Of a DNA stretch of 64,000 nucleotides, positions 7,958-16,628 are shown piece by piece (position 1 is the first letter of the stretch; each line of letters opens with the position of its first letter). This stretch comes from Hyalangium gracile (GTDB taxonomy: Bacteria; Myxococcota; Myxococcia; Myxococcales; Myxococcaceae). The notes under the pieces are model-generated. The model made no database searches. It was not told where the DNA came from and saw only the letters and a list, made by a program, of their open reading frames with translations. A program made the translations under genes and the position numbers. The DNA is taken from the NCBI RefSeq assembly GCF_020103725.1, contig NZ_JAHXBG010000013.1:124001-188000 (forward strand), in the 5' to 3' direction.

Positions 7958-10030
7958 ATGTTCACCCGCGTTCTTCGACAGAGCTTCAAGCGCCAGGAGG
8001 GACAGGCCCTCGTCGTGGCCGCGCTGCTCGTGCTGGTGATGTCCATCGCCGTGCTCACCACGGTGAACCTGGGCCACACCATCCACGAGCGCGTGCGCCT
8101 GCAGAACACGGCGGACGCGGCGGCCTACTCCATGGCCGCCATGGAGGCGCGCGCCTTCAACTTCTACGCGTACGCCAACCGCACCCAGGTGTCGCACTAC
8201 GTCTCGGCGATGATGTGGCAGTCCCTGCTGTCACTCATCTACTTCGCCGAGGCCTTCGTCACCGACATCTACGGGTTCATGCGCACGCTCAACCCGTGCT
8301 CGGGAGATCCGTCCGGGGCGTTCTGGACGGTGGCCTGTCCCATCCTCGAGAACGTCGTGCCGTACGTCAGTCAGATATTGAGGGTGATCGACCGGTTCAT
8401 GTCCACCTTCAAGAGTCTGATCCAGGTGTTCCAGACCGCCCTACGAAGCCTCAACCCGGACAAGTGGATAGGCCGCGGGCTCATCCCCGTCCACCGCCTG
8501 CTCAACTCGGCCATGTTCCTGGCCTCGCAGGCGGTGATGCTGGCCACGTCGACCCAGGTGCTGCAGACCACCGACTCGGTCATCTTCGACAACGACAAGA
8601 ACGTGGACTCGAAGCTGAGCCAGCTCGCCTCGGGCGCGCTCAACACGTGTCTCTTCGATCAGGCGCACTACCGGGAGTCGGGGGGCAGTCCGCTCTCGGC
8701 GCCCCACAACCCGCTGACGCCCATCGAGCCGACCAAGAAGAAGCACACGGAGAAGGAGGCGCGCGCCAAGCGCGTCATGGCCGGCATCACCAACGCCACC
8801 CGCTATGGCTGCGACGCCAGCGGCGGCTCGTGCCCGGAGGGCTTCGTCACCTCGCGCAAGCTGGGAGATCTCATCCCCCTGCCGGACGGCCTGGGCCCCA
8901 TCCGCGATCTGCTCAGCACGGACGTGGACACGCCCCTGCTCAAGTTCGCCAAGTACGGGCAGACGCGCTTCGTCACGGCCAACAACCCCAACCGCGCCAA
9001 GGCCATCGCCCTGGACGAGCCTCGCAACACGATCCGGGACTGGAACGACGGCATCCAGCCCACGCTCGGCCGGCTGGCCCAGGGCGACAACCTGGCCTCG
9101 GACGATCTGTACTGGCTCAAGTTCGGCCCCGAGAACCTGGGCCCCCTGTTCCGCAACCCGCTGGCGTGCCGCGACGACGACAACCCCCGCGAGTGCTGGG
9201 GCGATCCGCGCAAGGGCCTGGGCGAGAGCGGCGGCAACAAGCTGACCTTCAAGAACACGATGAAGACCAGCATCTGGGCGATGAACGCGTCCGAGGACTC
9301 GTGGGACGACGGCGGCGTGCACTGGCGCGTCCACTACACCCAGGAGCCGGTGGGCGACAGCTGGCGCAGGCTCTACCGGCCAGAGGGGCCCGAGTCGGAG
9401 ATCGGCGTCCACCGCACCGAGGTCTGCGTGGCTCGGGGCAAGGTGTTCGGCATCTGTCCGGCCCCGGAGATCGACGTCTTCACGGCCAACGTCATGCCCG
9501 CCGAGGACGGCAACCACCCCTGGCCGGGCATCGTCCCGTTCATGCACTTCGAGCCCGGACAGTACGGCGACACGTGCGGCAGCGCGGTGAGCAGCGAGGG
9601 CTCGGCCACCCGCTACAAGCACGACTTCAACCAGCCCTCCACCTGGGCGGTGCTCAACAAGACGGCCGCGCAGATGACCAACGCCGGCAACACCGACCAC
9701 GCGGGTGTCGGCTCCAACGCGCCCGCGCTCCTGAACACGGAGGGCAAGGTGCAGTGGAAGTTCTCCAGCAACACCGCGACGCTGGAGATGAAGAACAACC
9801 GGATGAAGTTCCTCAACGCCATCGAGGGGCTGAACGTCATCTCCCGCGGGCAGACCTACTACCACCGGCCGGGCAACTGGGCCGAGCAGCCCAACTTCTT
9901 CAACCCGTACTGGCGGCCTCGGCTGGCCTCCGTCTACCAGGGCAGGCACTCGCTGCCGCTGGTAGGGGATCTGGCGGACAGGCTGCCAGGACAGCTGAAG
10001 GCCATTCCGCCGAAGATCATCACCCACTGA
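7958..10030 (+). CDS. TadG-like (Flp pilus-assembly TadE/G-like) protein
   Basis: 690 aa. The N terminus reads KRQEG^QALVVAALLVLVMSI, a prepilin-like Gly followed by a hydrophobic helix, but the +5 Glu of true Flp pilins is absent (V-V), as in TadG-type proteins. Directly after the helix comes RVRLQNTADAAAYSMAAMEA, the 'QNTADAAA' pattern characteristic of Flp-associated TadE/G-like proteins. The remainder is a large Asn/Asp/Gly-rich extracytoplasmic region without a visible VWA domain or MIDAS motif. It lies 3 bp after the TadE-like gene and 10 bp before another TadE gene, so all three are one operon. A role as a minor tip or anchor subunit is inferred from known TadG. Confidence 0.78.
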   Translation: MFTRVLRQSFKRQEGQALVVAALLVLVMSIAVLTTVNLGHTIHERVRLQNTADAAAYSMAAMEARAFNFYAYANRTQVSHYVSAMMWQSLLSLIYFAEAFVTDIYGFMRTLNPCSGDPSGAFWTVACPILENVVPYVSQILRVIDRFMSTFKSLIQVFQTALRSLNPDKWIGRGLIPVHRLLNSAMFLASQAVMLATSTQVLQTTDSVIFDNDKNVDSKLSQLASGALNTCLFDQAHYRESGGSPLSAPHNPLTPIEPTKKKHTEKEARAKRVMAGITNATRYGCDASGGSCPEGFVTSRKLGDLIPLPDGLGPIRDLLSTDVDTPLLKFAKYGQTRFVTANNPNRAKAIALDEPRNTIRDWNDGIQPTLGRLAQGDNLASDDLYWLKFGPENLGPLFRNPLACRDDDNPRECWGDPRKGLGESGGNKLTFKNTMKTSIWAMNASEDSWDDGGVHWRVHYTQEPVGDSWRRLYRPEGPESEIGVHRTEVCVARGKVFGICPAPEIDVFTANVMPAEDGNHPWPGIVPFMHFEPGQYGDTCGSAVSSEGSATRYKHDFNQPSTWAVLNKTAAQMTNAGNTDHAGVGSNAPALLNTEGKVQWKFSSNTATLEMKNNRMKFLNAIEGLNVISRGQTYYHRPGNWAEQPNFFNPYWRPRLASVYQGRHSLPLVGDLADRLPGQLKAIPPKIITH

Positions 10031-10040
10031 GGCCCCACCG

Positions 10041-11252
10041 ATGAGACGACCCAGAGCCCAGCGTCCATACGCCCGGCGTGGTGCCGCCACGGTGGAGTTC
10101 GCCCTCATCGCGCCGGTGCTGGTGATGATCCTGCTGTTCAGCATGTACCTCACCGAACTGGTGAGGGCGAAGCTCAAGCTCCAGGAGTTCGCGCGCTACG
10201 TCGTCTGGGAGATGACGAGCTACACACTGAGCGACACCGCCAACGCCCAGCACGATCAGGCCTTCGCCGACGCGCAGCGGGAGATGATGGAAGAGGCCGT
10301 CGAGCGCTTCCGGGACATGGACTCGGTGGAGCCGGACGCGCCGCGCGGCAACTTCGTGGCCCAGTACGCCGACGTGGCGGGCACGGTGCGCAACAAGGAG
10401 ATCCCCCTCTTCGAGGCCGGGCTCGCGCTGGGCAACGACGGCAGCGGGCTGGCCAGCGAGGTGGTCGGCGCGGCCAACGTCGGCGTCAATAATCTGCTCG
10501 GCGGCTGGGGCTTCAACACCAAGGGCTGGGTGGAGGGCGAGGTGAGCATGCGCTTCAACGACGTGCTCATCCCCCAGAGCTACCTGGACGAGGGTGGGGC
10601 AGGGGGCTTCTTCACGGTGGACCCCTTCGGCGGCCGGAGCATCCGCAGCCTGGGGCTCCAGTCGCGCTTCTCCATGTACGCCGATCCCTGGAACCTGGAG
10701 GACGGCTCGGATGCCACCATGCGCGGCCGGCGCGCGGGCGCGCACCGCAAGGGGCCCGCGGACATGCCCCACGGCCTCTACCAGCAGGTGGACCGGATGG
10801 TGTTCCTCGGCATCAAGGACAAGCTGGAGTCGGAGGTCGCGGGCGTCGACCAGTTCCGTAACTTCTTCAGCAACTTCGCTCCGGACTTCGTGGGCACCTT
10901 CGTCGTCTCGCACAACTATGGCCCCAGCCCGTCGGGAGACGCCGCCTCGGACTGGGGGCGCGAGTGCATCGGCGAGGACACGGGCATCGAGTCCTATCCC
11001 CCCGAGGCCGAGGGCGGGCTCAACAACCTGAACAAGTTCTCCCAGATCGACTGGCCGCGGCCCACGTGCTTCGAGACGGCGCCGTTCCGGGATCAGCCCT
11101 ACGACAAGTCCCAGTACATCCAGATCTTCAAGGCGCGCGGCCAGTACTTCATGGGCTGCAAGAACGCCCAGGCCGCCGACCCCTCCGCGCCCAAGAGCGA
11201 CGAGGGCACCCGAGGCGATGAGAGCAAGCCGTATGCGATCGACTGCGAGTAG
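10041..11252 (+). CDS. TadE family pseudopilin
   Basis: 403 aa from ATG. The N terminus YARRG^AATVEFALIAPVLVMIL is a textbook TadE prepilin motif with Gly at -1, Glu at +5 and Phe at +6, then a ~20-residue hydrophobic helix. The periplasmic remainder is ~360 residues, polar, with several Cys near the C terminus (GRECIGED, PTCFET, FMGCKN, AIDCE) that could form disulfides. The 3' end overlaps the next gene by 35 bp. Third consecutive TadE/TadG-type protein in the operon. Confidence 0.82.
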   Translation: MRRPRAQRPYARRGAATVEFALIAPVLVMILLFSMYLTELVRAKLKLQEFARYVVWEMTSYTLSDTANAQHDQAFADAQREMMEEAVERFRDMDSVEPDAPRGNFVAQYADVAGTVRNKEIPLFEAGLALGNDGSGLASEVVGAANVGVNNLLGGWGFNTKGWVEGEVSMRFNDVLIPQSYLDEGGAGGFFTVDPFGGRSIRSLGLQSRFSMYADPWNLEDGSDATMRGRRAGAHRKGPADMPHGLYQQVDRMVFLGIKDKLESEVAGVDQFRNFFSNFAPDFVGTFVVSHNYGPSPSGDAASDWGRECIGEDTGIESYPPEAEGGLNNLNKFSQIDWPRPTCFETAPFRDQPYDKSQYIQIFKARGQYFMGCKNAQAADPSAPKSDEGTRGDESKPYAIDCE

Positions 11253-12033
11253 AGCGCTGGCCCGCGTCGGGCTGTCGAGCGTGCTCCTCGTGGCGATGGC
11301 CGCGGGCGCCGAGCAGGAGCTGCCCGTGTACCCGGGCGCCGTGCACACGCGCATCGGCAACGATCTGGTGATCGCCGGCGAGTACTACCGGCTGGCCTAC
11401 TTCACCACCGACGACTCGATGGAGAAGGTGGTCGAGTACTTCGCTCGCCACTGGCGCCAATTGGGCTACCCCACGGTGGTGGAGGGGGATCTGCGTGAGG
11501 AGGCCGTGGTGTCCGCCCTCTACACGCGCGAGGGCCTGCAGCGCGGCGTGGTGGTGCGCCGGCACCTGGGCAAGACGGTGGGCTTCACGGCCTTGAGGGA
11601 CCTCTGGGTGCGCGCCCCGCGCAAGCCGGGCAGCGGGCTGGTGAAGCTGGAGGGCACCTTGTTCAGCCAGGACCTCACCACGCGGGACGATCCGGGCGGC
11701 TCGCAGCACCGCTCGTCCCTGGTGCAGGGCAGCCTCGACAGCGTCCGCCAGCAGGTGTCCGAGTCCATGACGCGGCAGGGCTACTCCCTGGTGCGCGAGG
11801 CGGGGATGAAGACGGAGGACGGGCCGCGCTTCACCCTGGAGCACTCCCGGCAGGGCGCGCAGGTGGTGACGACGCTCAGCCGCGTGGACGAGCAGACGAC
11901 GGCGGTGCTCCAGATGTGGGTGGGCTCGGACCGGCCGGACGCCCTGCCCAACAACGAGGCGGTGCGCCAGAGCCGCGCGGCCTGGGAGCGCGAGCAGCAG
12001 GAGAAGAAGGCCCGCGCGGAGGGCTCGCCATGA
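11218..12033 (+). CDS. Secreted protein of unknown function in the Tad operon
   Basis: 271 aa. I do not recognise a named family. ATG at 11218 (or 11233) overlaps the TadE gene; residues 12-30 (ALARVGLSSVLLVAMAAGAE) form a signal peptide. The mature part begins ELPVYPGAVHTRIGNDLVIA and contains the pattern 'Y.PGA...' plus YYRLAYFTTDDSMEKVVEYFARHW, reminiscent of a domain seen in small periplasmic proteins that begin 'P.YPGA' and include a 'v..fY...l...GW' unit. Two such units may be present (about 30-100 and 150-240). Ends in ATGA overlap with the next gene, so it is part of the same operon. A role in pilus assembly is inferred from position only. Confidence 0.65.
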   Translation: MRASRMRSTASRALARVGLSSVLLVAMAAGAEQELPVYPGAVHTRIGNDLVIAGEYYRLAYFTTDDSMEKVVEYFARHWRQLGYPTVVEGDLREEAVVSALYTREGLQRGVVVRRHLGKTVGFTALRDLWVRAPRKPGSGLVKLEGTLFSQDLTTRDDPGGSQHRSSLVQGSLDSVRQQVSESMTRQGYSLVREAGMKTEDGPRFTLEHSRQGAQVVTTLSRVDEQTTAVLQMWVGSDRPDALPNNEAVRQSRAAWEREQQEKKARAEGSP

Positions 12034-12794
12034 GGATGCTGGCGCTGGCGCTCGTGCTGCTCGTGGCCACCCCGGCCCCCGCGGCCATGCCGGGCAAGAG
12101 CCTGCTGGACCACCTGGCCAAGGGCCTGCGTACCACCCAGGTGGGCGACTGGGTGACGTACAAGCTCGACGGCGGTGGGGCGCGCGTCCACTACTGGCGC
12201 CTGGCGGTGGTGGGGGAGGAGAAGGACGCGCAGGGCCGCGACGCGCTCTGGCTGGAGATGGAGATGGGCACCCACCCGGCCATGCGCGCGCCGCTGTCGC
12301 AGATGCGCATGCTCGTGGCCCGGGGCAACGGGGTGGCCTTCGATGCCAGCGGCATCACCCGCCTCATCGTCGCCATGGGCTTCGACCGGCCCCAGGAGTA
12401 CTCCCAGGAGGCGCTTGACTGGGTGCTCACGAAGCGCCCGTCGCCGCAGCCCCGGCCCGCCCGCTCCGCTCAGCGGCTGGCGGACCCTCCCGTGGTACGC
12501 TCGGGGCAGGAGACACGCCTCATGACCCCGGCGGGCACGGTGTCCGCCGTCCCCGTCGAAGTTCTCTACCGCAGCACTGTCATCAAGCGCACGTGGGTGA
12601 GCCGTGAGGTCCCCATCCTCCAGCTCGCGAAGGTGGAGATCCCCCGGATTGCCCACGCGCTCGAGGTCTTCGAGTATGGAGTGAACGCCAAGAGCCGCAT
12701 GCTGCTGCCAGACCCCAAGACACCGCGGGTCAAGTTGGAGTATGCGGAGAAGGCGTTCCCCCAGCTCCCTTGGTTGGAGGAGGAGAAGCCATGA
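12030..12794 (+). CDS. Secreted protein of unknown function in the Tad operon
   Basis: 254 aa; start chosen at ATG 12030 because it forms an ATGA overlap with the upstream stop and is followed at once by a signal peptide (MLALALVLLVATPAPAAMPG). The mature protein is mostly beta-rich (GDWVTYKLDGGGARVHYWRL, DALWLEMEMGTH), contains no Cys-rich or catalytic motif I recognise, and has a Pro-rich linker at about 135-150. It is a conserved-looking periplasmic protein of unknown function. The stop overlaps the start of the small pilin gene (ATGA), so its dosage is coupled to the pilin. Confidence 0.65.
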   Translation: MRMLALALVLLVATPAPAAMPGKSLLDHLAKGLRTTQVGDWVTYKLDGGGARVHYWRLAVVGEEKDAQGRDALWLEMEMGTHPAMRAPLSQMRMLVARGNGVAFDASGITRLIVAMGFDRPQEYSQEALDWVLTKRPSPQPRPARSAQRLADPPVVRSGQETRLMTPAGTVSAVPVEVLYRSTVIKRTWVSREVPILQLAKVEIPRIAHALEVFEYGVNAKSRMLLPDPKTPRVKLEYAEKAFPQLPWLEEEKP

Positions 12795-13018
12795 AGCACC
12801 TGAACCAGACCCGGACCCACCGCCGCCTTCAGCGCGGTCAGGCGATGGTCGAGTACTCCATGATCAACTGGGTCCTCATCGTCGCCCTCATCATCGCCTC
12901 GTCGGTGAAGATGGACTGGGGCGGCTCGCAGGACCAGAACGTCATCGACCTGTTCCTCCAGGCGTACCAGGTCTATTACGACTCCTATTACTTCGTGCTG
13001 AACCTGCCCTTCCCGTGA
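12791..13018 (+). CDS. Small Flp-type pilin
   Basis: 75 aa. The sequence RLQRG^QAMVEYSMINWVLI fits the Flp prepilin cleavage consensus G/XXXXEY exactly: Gly at -1, Glu +5, Tyr +6, followed by a hydrophobic helix VLIVALIIASSV. The predicted mature peptide is 59 residues, in the range of Flp pilins, and is Tyr-rich at the C terminus (QAYQVYYDSYYF). ATG at 12791 lies in an ATGA overlap and is preceded by GGAGGAG. Known Flp pilins polymerise into adhesive Tad pili. This one is the best candidate for the major pilin of this locus, but it is unusually embedded between unknown genes. Confidence 0.72.
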   Translation: MKHLNQTRTHRRLQRGQAMVEYSMINWVLIVALIIASSVKMDWGGSQDQNVIDLFLQAYQVYYDSYYFVLNLPFP

Positions 13019-13749
13019 CGGGGAGGAGTGAGGCGCCGGGCCGCTCTCCGCCAGGCCTGCGCCTGATTCACGCGGCCATCTTCCTCGCCATCGCGGCGGG
13101 GGTGGTGGCCGCTGCCGTTCCGGAGTGGCGGCAGGGGCTGTTCGCGCTCGGGCGCCCCTACCACGCCGGCCCGCCGCCCAGAGCCCTGCTCGTGCTGGGC
13201 TCGGTGCTGGCGGCCGCGGGCGGCGCGGGGCTGCTGGTGGCGCTGGCGCGAGGCCGCTCCGCCCCCCTGGGCGTCTCCTGGCTCATCCTCGGGAGCGCGG
13301 GTGTCGCGGTGCTCGGCGCCGCCGGGAGCCCTCCTCGGGAGTTCCCCTCCGAGCTCGCCCTCAACACCCGGCTCATCCAGCTCGGCCAGCGCGTGCAGGC
13401 CTTCATGGTGGGCCAGCTCCAGGAGCGCGGCGAGGTGCCCGTGGCGCACGAGCCCTGGCAGGAGGCGCTCGCGCGAGCCGCTCCCGCCGAGAGCCCCATC
13501 CGCACGCGCTCCTTCCGGCAGGTGCCGCCCCAGGTGGTGCGAGTGCGCACGCCCGAGGCCCGGCCGGAGCCCCTCGTCCCGGGCTCGCTGCTGCTCTGGG
13601 TCAGCCCGGACGGGGCCGCCTTCGAGCTCCGCCTCGTGGGGCTCGAAGGCGGCCTGCCCCGGGTGCTCGTGGACGACGCCGGTGCCCCCGTGGTGCTCCA
13701 CGGCCTCTACAATCCGAACCTGCCCGACCCGGGTGGACCTGCCCCCTGA
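13015..13749 (+). CDS. Membrane protein of unknown function, end of Tad operon 1
   Basis: 244 aa with GTG start in a GTGA overlap with the pilin gene. Two or three hydrophobic segments at the N-terminal side (LIHAAIFLAIAAGVVAAAVP, ALLVLGSVLAAAGGAGLLVAL, SWLILGSAGVAVLGAAG) are followed by a soluble domain of about 130 residues. No known family recognised. It is the last gene before a 268-bp gap containing a promoter, so it likely closes the transcription unit that began near 6.98 kb. A function in pilus assembly is inferred from the run of coupled start/stop overlaps only. Confidence 0.6.
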   Translation: MTGRSEAPGRSPPGLRLIHAAIFLAIAAGVVAAAVPEWRQGLFALGRPYHAGPPPRALLVLGSVLAAAGGAGLLVALARGRSAPLGVSWLILGSAGVAVLGAAGSPPREFPSELALNTRLIQLGQRVQAFMVGQLQERGEVPVAHEPWQEALARAAPAESPIRTRSFRQVPPQVVRVRTPEARPEPLVPGSLLLWVSPDGAAFELRLVGLEGGLPRVLVDDAGAPVVLHGLYNPNLPDPGGPAP

Positions 13750-13885
13750 GACGAATGCCTCCATGCCCTCCCAGCAGGTAGGTTGGAGGACTTCGAACCC
13801 CTGAAGATCGTTGATGCCGCTCCGCGTAGCGAGAGAGGCCTCTTCGGGAAGTCCAGGGATTCCGGGCTTATCCAGGGAGGTCGCT

Positions 13886-13913
13886 TTGACACCAGCGGCG
13901 TCATGCGGATAAC
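13886..13913 (+). promoter_or_regulatory. Sigma70-type promoter for the cpaB-tadBC-FHA unit
   Basis: A perfect -35 hexamer TTGACA (13886-13891) and a good -10 hexamer GATAAC (13908-13913) are separated by 16 bases. They lie in the only sizeable gap of the Tad locus (13750-14017), about 105 bases upstream of cpaB. In this GC-rich genome such a pair is unlikely by chance. The rest of the gap shows no gene. Confidence 0.6.
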
Positions 13914-14017
13914 ATCGCACCCCGTTTTGGACCCCGCGTGACCACGCGTTCCATTCCCTCGACAAGTTTCCAATCGCCGCACGGCGTCCCCGCGCCCCCC
14001 CTGGGAGGTCTCGAGCA

Positions 14018-14836
14018 ATGCTGAAGGGTAAGACTCCACTCGTCGTCGCACTGGTACTCGGTCTGCTGGCCGGTGTCGTGGCGTACTCCGCCATCAAGAA
14101 GAAGGAGGCGGACGTCCGCCGCGGCTGGAACCTGGTGCCGGTGGTGGTGGCCTCCCAGGACATCCCCGAGGGCACCGTGGTGACCTTCGACATGATCTCC
14201 CAGCGCTCGGTGCCCGAGCAGTTCGTCACCTCGTCGGTGGTGAAGCCGGACTCCGCGTCCTACGTGGTGAACCAGAAGGTGCTGGTGCCGCTGCAGGCGG
14301 GTGATCCGCTGCTCTGGAGCCAGTTCGAGACCACGAAGGCCGCCGAGCGCCTGTCCACCAAGGTGCAGAAGAAGACGCGCGCCATCACCATCGACGCCAA
14401 GGCGGCCACGGCGGTGGGCGGCTGGATCCGGCCCAACGATCACGTGGACGTGATCGGCACCTTCCGCGACCCGCAGACGGACGAGAGCGTGGCGGTGACG
14501 CTGCTGCAGAACGTGATCGTGCTGGCCACCGGCAAGATCACCGGCACCACCAACGTGAACCTCATCCCCGAGAACCAGCGCGAGTACAGCAACATCTCGC
14601 TGATGGTCATCCCGGAGGAGGCCGAAATCCTGGTGCTGGCGCAGGAGCTGGGCGCGCTGACGCTGTCGCTGCGCAACGATGACGACGTGGACATCATCGA
14701 GGAGCGCGGCCGCGCCACCATCAGCACGCTGCTCTCCGGCGAGCGCACCCGCGTGCTGGAGAAGAAGCGCGCCGAGATCATCCAGATCATCAAGGGCAAC
14801 TCTTCCGAGAAGAGCGCCTCCCCCGGCCCGCAGTAG
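14018..14836 (+). CDS. cpaB: Flp pilus assembly protein CpaB/RcpC
   Basis: 272 aa. N-terminal membrane anchor (LVVALVLGLLAGVVAYSAI), then an SAF domain (about 38-105: VVVASQDIPEGTVVTFDMIS) and the RcpC/CpaB domain (about 115-230: ITIDAKAATAVGGWIRPNDH, VDVIGTFRDPQ, EAEILVLAQELGALTLSLRN). CpaB is a periplasmic/inner-membrane subunit of the Tad apparatus that interacts with the secretin. A strong promoter lies upstream and tadB follows after 40 bp. The secretin CpaC and the ATPase CpaF, which normally follow cpaB, are not present here. Confidence 0.92.
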   Translation: MLKGKTPLVVALVLGLLAGVVAYSAIKKKEADVRRGWNLVPVVVASQDIPEGTVVTFDMISQRSVPEQFVTSSVVKPDSASYVVNQKVLVPLQAGDPLLWSQFETTKAAERLSTKVQKKTRAITIDAKAATAVGGWIRPNDHVDVIGTFRDPQTDESVAVTLLQNVIVLATGKITGTTNVNLIPENQREYSNISLMVIPEEAEILVLAQELGALTLSLRNDDDVDIIEERGRATISTLLSGERTRVLEKKRAEIIQIIKGNSSEKSASPGPQ

Positions 14837-14876
14837 TCGGCGTGCCTGAGTCCAGCCCCCCAGGGAGCGTCAGCGC

Positions 14877-15722
14877 ATGCTGCCAGGAATAGTCCTACTC
14901 CTCGTCACCGGCTCGGTCTTCTTCTTCAGCCTGGTGATCTTCACCGTGCTCGCGAAGGCCTACGAGCAATATCAGGAGCGCTACGTCGCCAAGTCGATGA
15001 ACGACTTGAGTGACATGTTCCTGTTCATCGACCCGCGGCAGATGTTGATCCTCAACATCGCGTCGATGTGCCTTCTGGGCATCCTCAGCTACATCATCTT
15101 CAACCCCATCATGTGCGTGGGCTGCACCATCTTCGGCTTCTTCCTGCCGATGCTCCTGGTGAAGTACTACCGCAAGCGCCGCATCAAGAAGTTCAACGTG
15201 CAGCTGGTGGACGCGCTGCAGGCCATGGCCAACGCCTTCAAGGCGGGCCTCACCTTCCCGCAGGCGGTGGAGCACGTGGCGCGCGAGGCGATGCCGCCGC
15301 TGTCCCAGGAGTTCGGCCTCTTCGTGAAGGAGATGAAGCTGGGCGTGCCCCAGGAAGAGGCGCTGGTGAACATGGCCAAGCGCGTGGGCAGCGACGACCT
15401 GGAGCTGGTGGTGGTGTCCACCAACATCGCGCGCCAGCTGGGCGGCAACATGGCGGAGATGTTCGAGACCATCTCCACCGTGATCCGCGAGCGCTTCCGT
15501 CTGGAGGGCAAGATCGACGCGCTCACCTCCCAGGGCAAGCTGCAGGGCTGGATCGTGGCGTCCATGCCGGCGGTGCTCGGCATGGTGCTCAACTCGATGC
15601 GTCCCGACCTGATGGAGCCGATGATGAACCACCTGTTCGGCTACATCCTGGTGACCCTGATCGCCATCATGGAGATCCTGGGCATCCTCATCATCCGGCG
15701 CATCGTCAACATCGACATCTAA
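14877..15722 (+). CDS. tadB: Tad secretion system platform protein TadB
   Basis: 281 aa. Three clusters of transmembrane helices: N-terminal (IVLLLVTGSVFFFSLVIFTV), middle (LILNIASMCLLGILSYIIFN) and C-terminal (MNHLFGYILVTLIAIMEILG). The cytoplasmic part carries the T2SSF pattern QLVDALQAMANAFKAGLTFP with AVEHVAREAMPPLSQEF. TadB pairs with TadC as the inner-membrane platform driven by the TadA ATPase. Start ATG 14877 follows a weak AG-rich site. tadC follows after 12 bp. Confidence 0.92.
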   Translation: MLPGIVLLLVTGSVFFFSLVIFTVLAKAYEQYQERYVAKSMNDLSDMFLFIDPRQMLILNIASMCLLGILSYIIFNPIMCVGCTIFGFFLPMLLVKYYRKRRIKKFNVQLVDALQAMANAFKAGLTFPQAVEHVAREAMPPLSQEFGLFVKEMKLGVPQEEALVNMAKRVGSDDLELVVVSTNIARQLGGNMAEMFETISTVIRERFRLEGKIDALTSQGKLQGWIVASMPAVLGMVLNSMRPDLMEPMMNHLFGYILVTLIAIMEILGILIIRRIVNIDI

Positions 15723-15734
15723 GGAGCAGCGACC

Positions 15735-16625
15735 GTGCACGACATCATCACCACGTTCCTGCTGGGTGGCTCGGCGCTGTTCGCGGCCGCGGCCGCGGCC
15801 TTCCTGGGCGTGGGCCTCTACAACAACTTCTTCGAGCGCTTCGTCACCGAGGTGGCCGAGGAGTCCGCGGGTGGCGTCCGAGGCGTTGGCTCGGTGGCCA
15901 TCCGCAAGCTGGGCGCCATGAACCGGCGCGTCATGTGGCCCAGCTACGAAGCCAAGATGCGCAAGAACCTGATCAAGGCCGGCGATCCCTCGGGCTACAA
16001 GCCCGAGGACATCATGGCCTTGCAGGAGATCGGCTGGGTCGTCGGCCTGCTGATGGGCCTCATCCTCGCCAACGGCCTGGGGCTGAACCTGGCCTGGTCG
16101 CTGGTGATGGCCAAGTTCGGCATGTTCTACCCGCAGATCTGGGTGAACGATCAGGTGAAGAAGCGCCACCTGCTCATCTCCCGCGCGCTGCCCTACAACC
16201 TGGACCTGCTGACGCTGTCGGTGGAGGCGGGTCTGGACTTCACCGGCGCGCTCGCCAAGGTGGTGGAGAAGGGCAAGGCGGGTCCGCTCAAGGACGAGCT
16301 GGCCCTGGTGCTCAAGCAGCTGAAGATGGGCAAGACGCGTGAGGAGGCCCTCAAGGCCATGATCGTCCGCGTGGACCTGCCGCCGCTCACCACCTTCGTC
16401 ACCGCGCTCATCCAGGCGGACAAGATGGGTACCAGCCTCGGCAAGGTGCTGCGCATCCAGTCCACGCAGATGCGCATCGACCGCACCCAGCGCGCCGAGA
16501 AGCTGGCTGGCGAGGCCCCGGTGAAGATGCTCTTCCCGCTCATCGCGTGCATCTTCCCCACGGTGTTCATGGTCCTCTTCGGGCCCATCGTGTTCCAGTT
16601 CATGTTCGGCAACGTCGGGGGCTAG
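15735..16625 (+). CDS. tadC: Tad secretion system platform protein TadC
   Basis: 296 aa from a GTG preceded by AAGGAG. T2SSF domain: ALPYNLDLLTLSVEAGLDFT, ALAKVVEKGKAGPLKDELAL, LTTFVTALIQADKMGTSLGK, IQSTQMRIDRTQRAEKLAGE (the conserved 'R..r...aEe.a....vkm..Pl' C-terminal motif of TadC), then VKMLFPLIACIFPTVFMVLF. It ends in a TAG amber codon. The following FHA coding region is in the same frame and starts immediately afterwards; see that entry. Confidence 0.92.
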   Translation: MHDIITTFLLGGSALFAAAAAAFLGVGLYNNFFERFVTEVAEESAGGVRGVGSVAIRKLGAMNRRVMWPSYEAKMRKNLIKAGDPSGYKPEDIMALQEIGWVVGLLMGLILANGLGLNLAWSLVMAKFGMFYPQIWVNDQVKKRHLLISRALPYNLDLLTLSVEAGLDFTGALAKVVEKGKAGPLKDELALVLKQLKMGKTREEALKAMIVRVDLPPLTTFVTALIQADKMGTSLGKVLRIQSTQMRIDRTQRAEKLAGEAPVKMLFPLIACIFPTVFMVLFGPIVFQFMFGNVGG

Positions 16626-16628
16626 GCC

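Noticed and set aside
13760-13870. T-loop-like string GGTTCGAAGTCC on the minus strand in the gap before cpaB
   Set aside because: No matching acceptor, D or anticodon stem could be built, so no tRNA or tmRNA is called.
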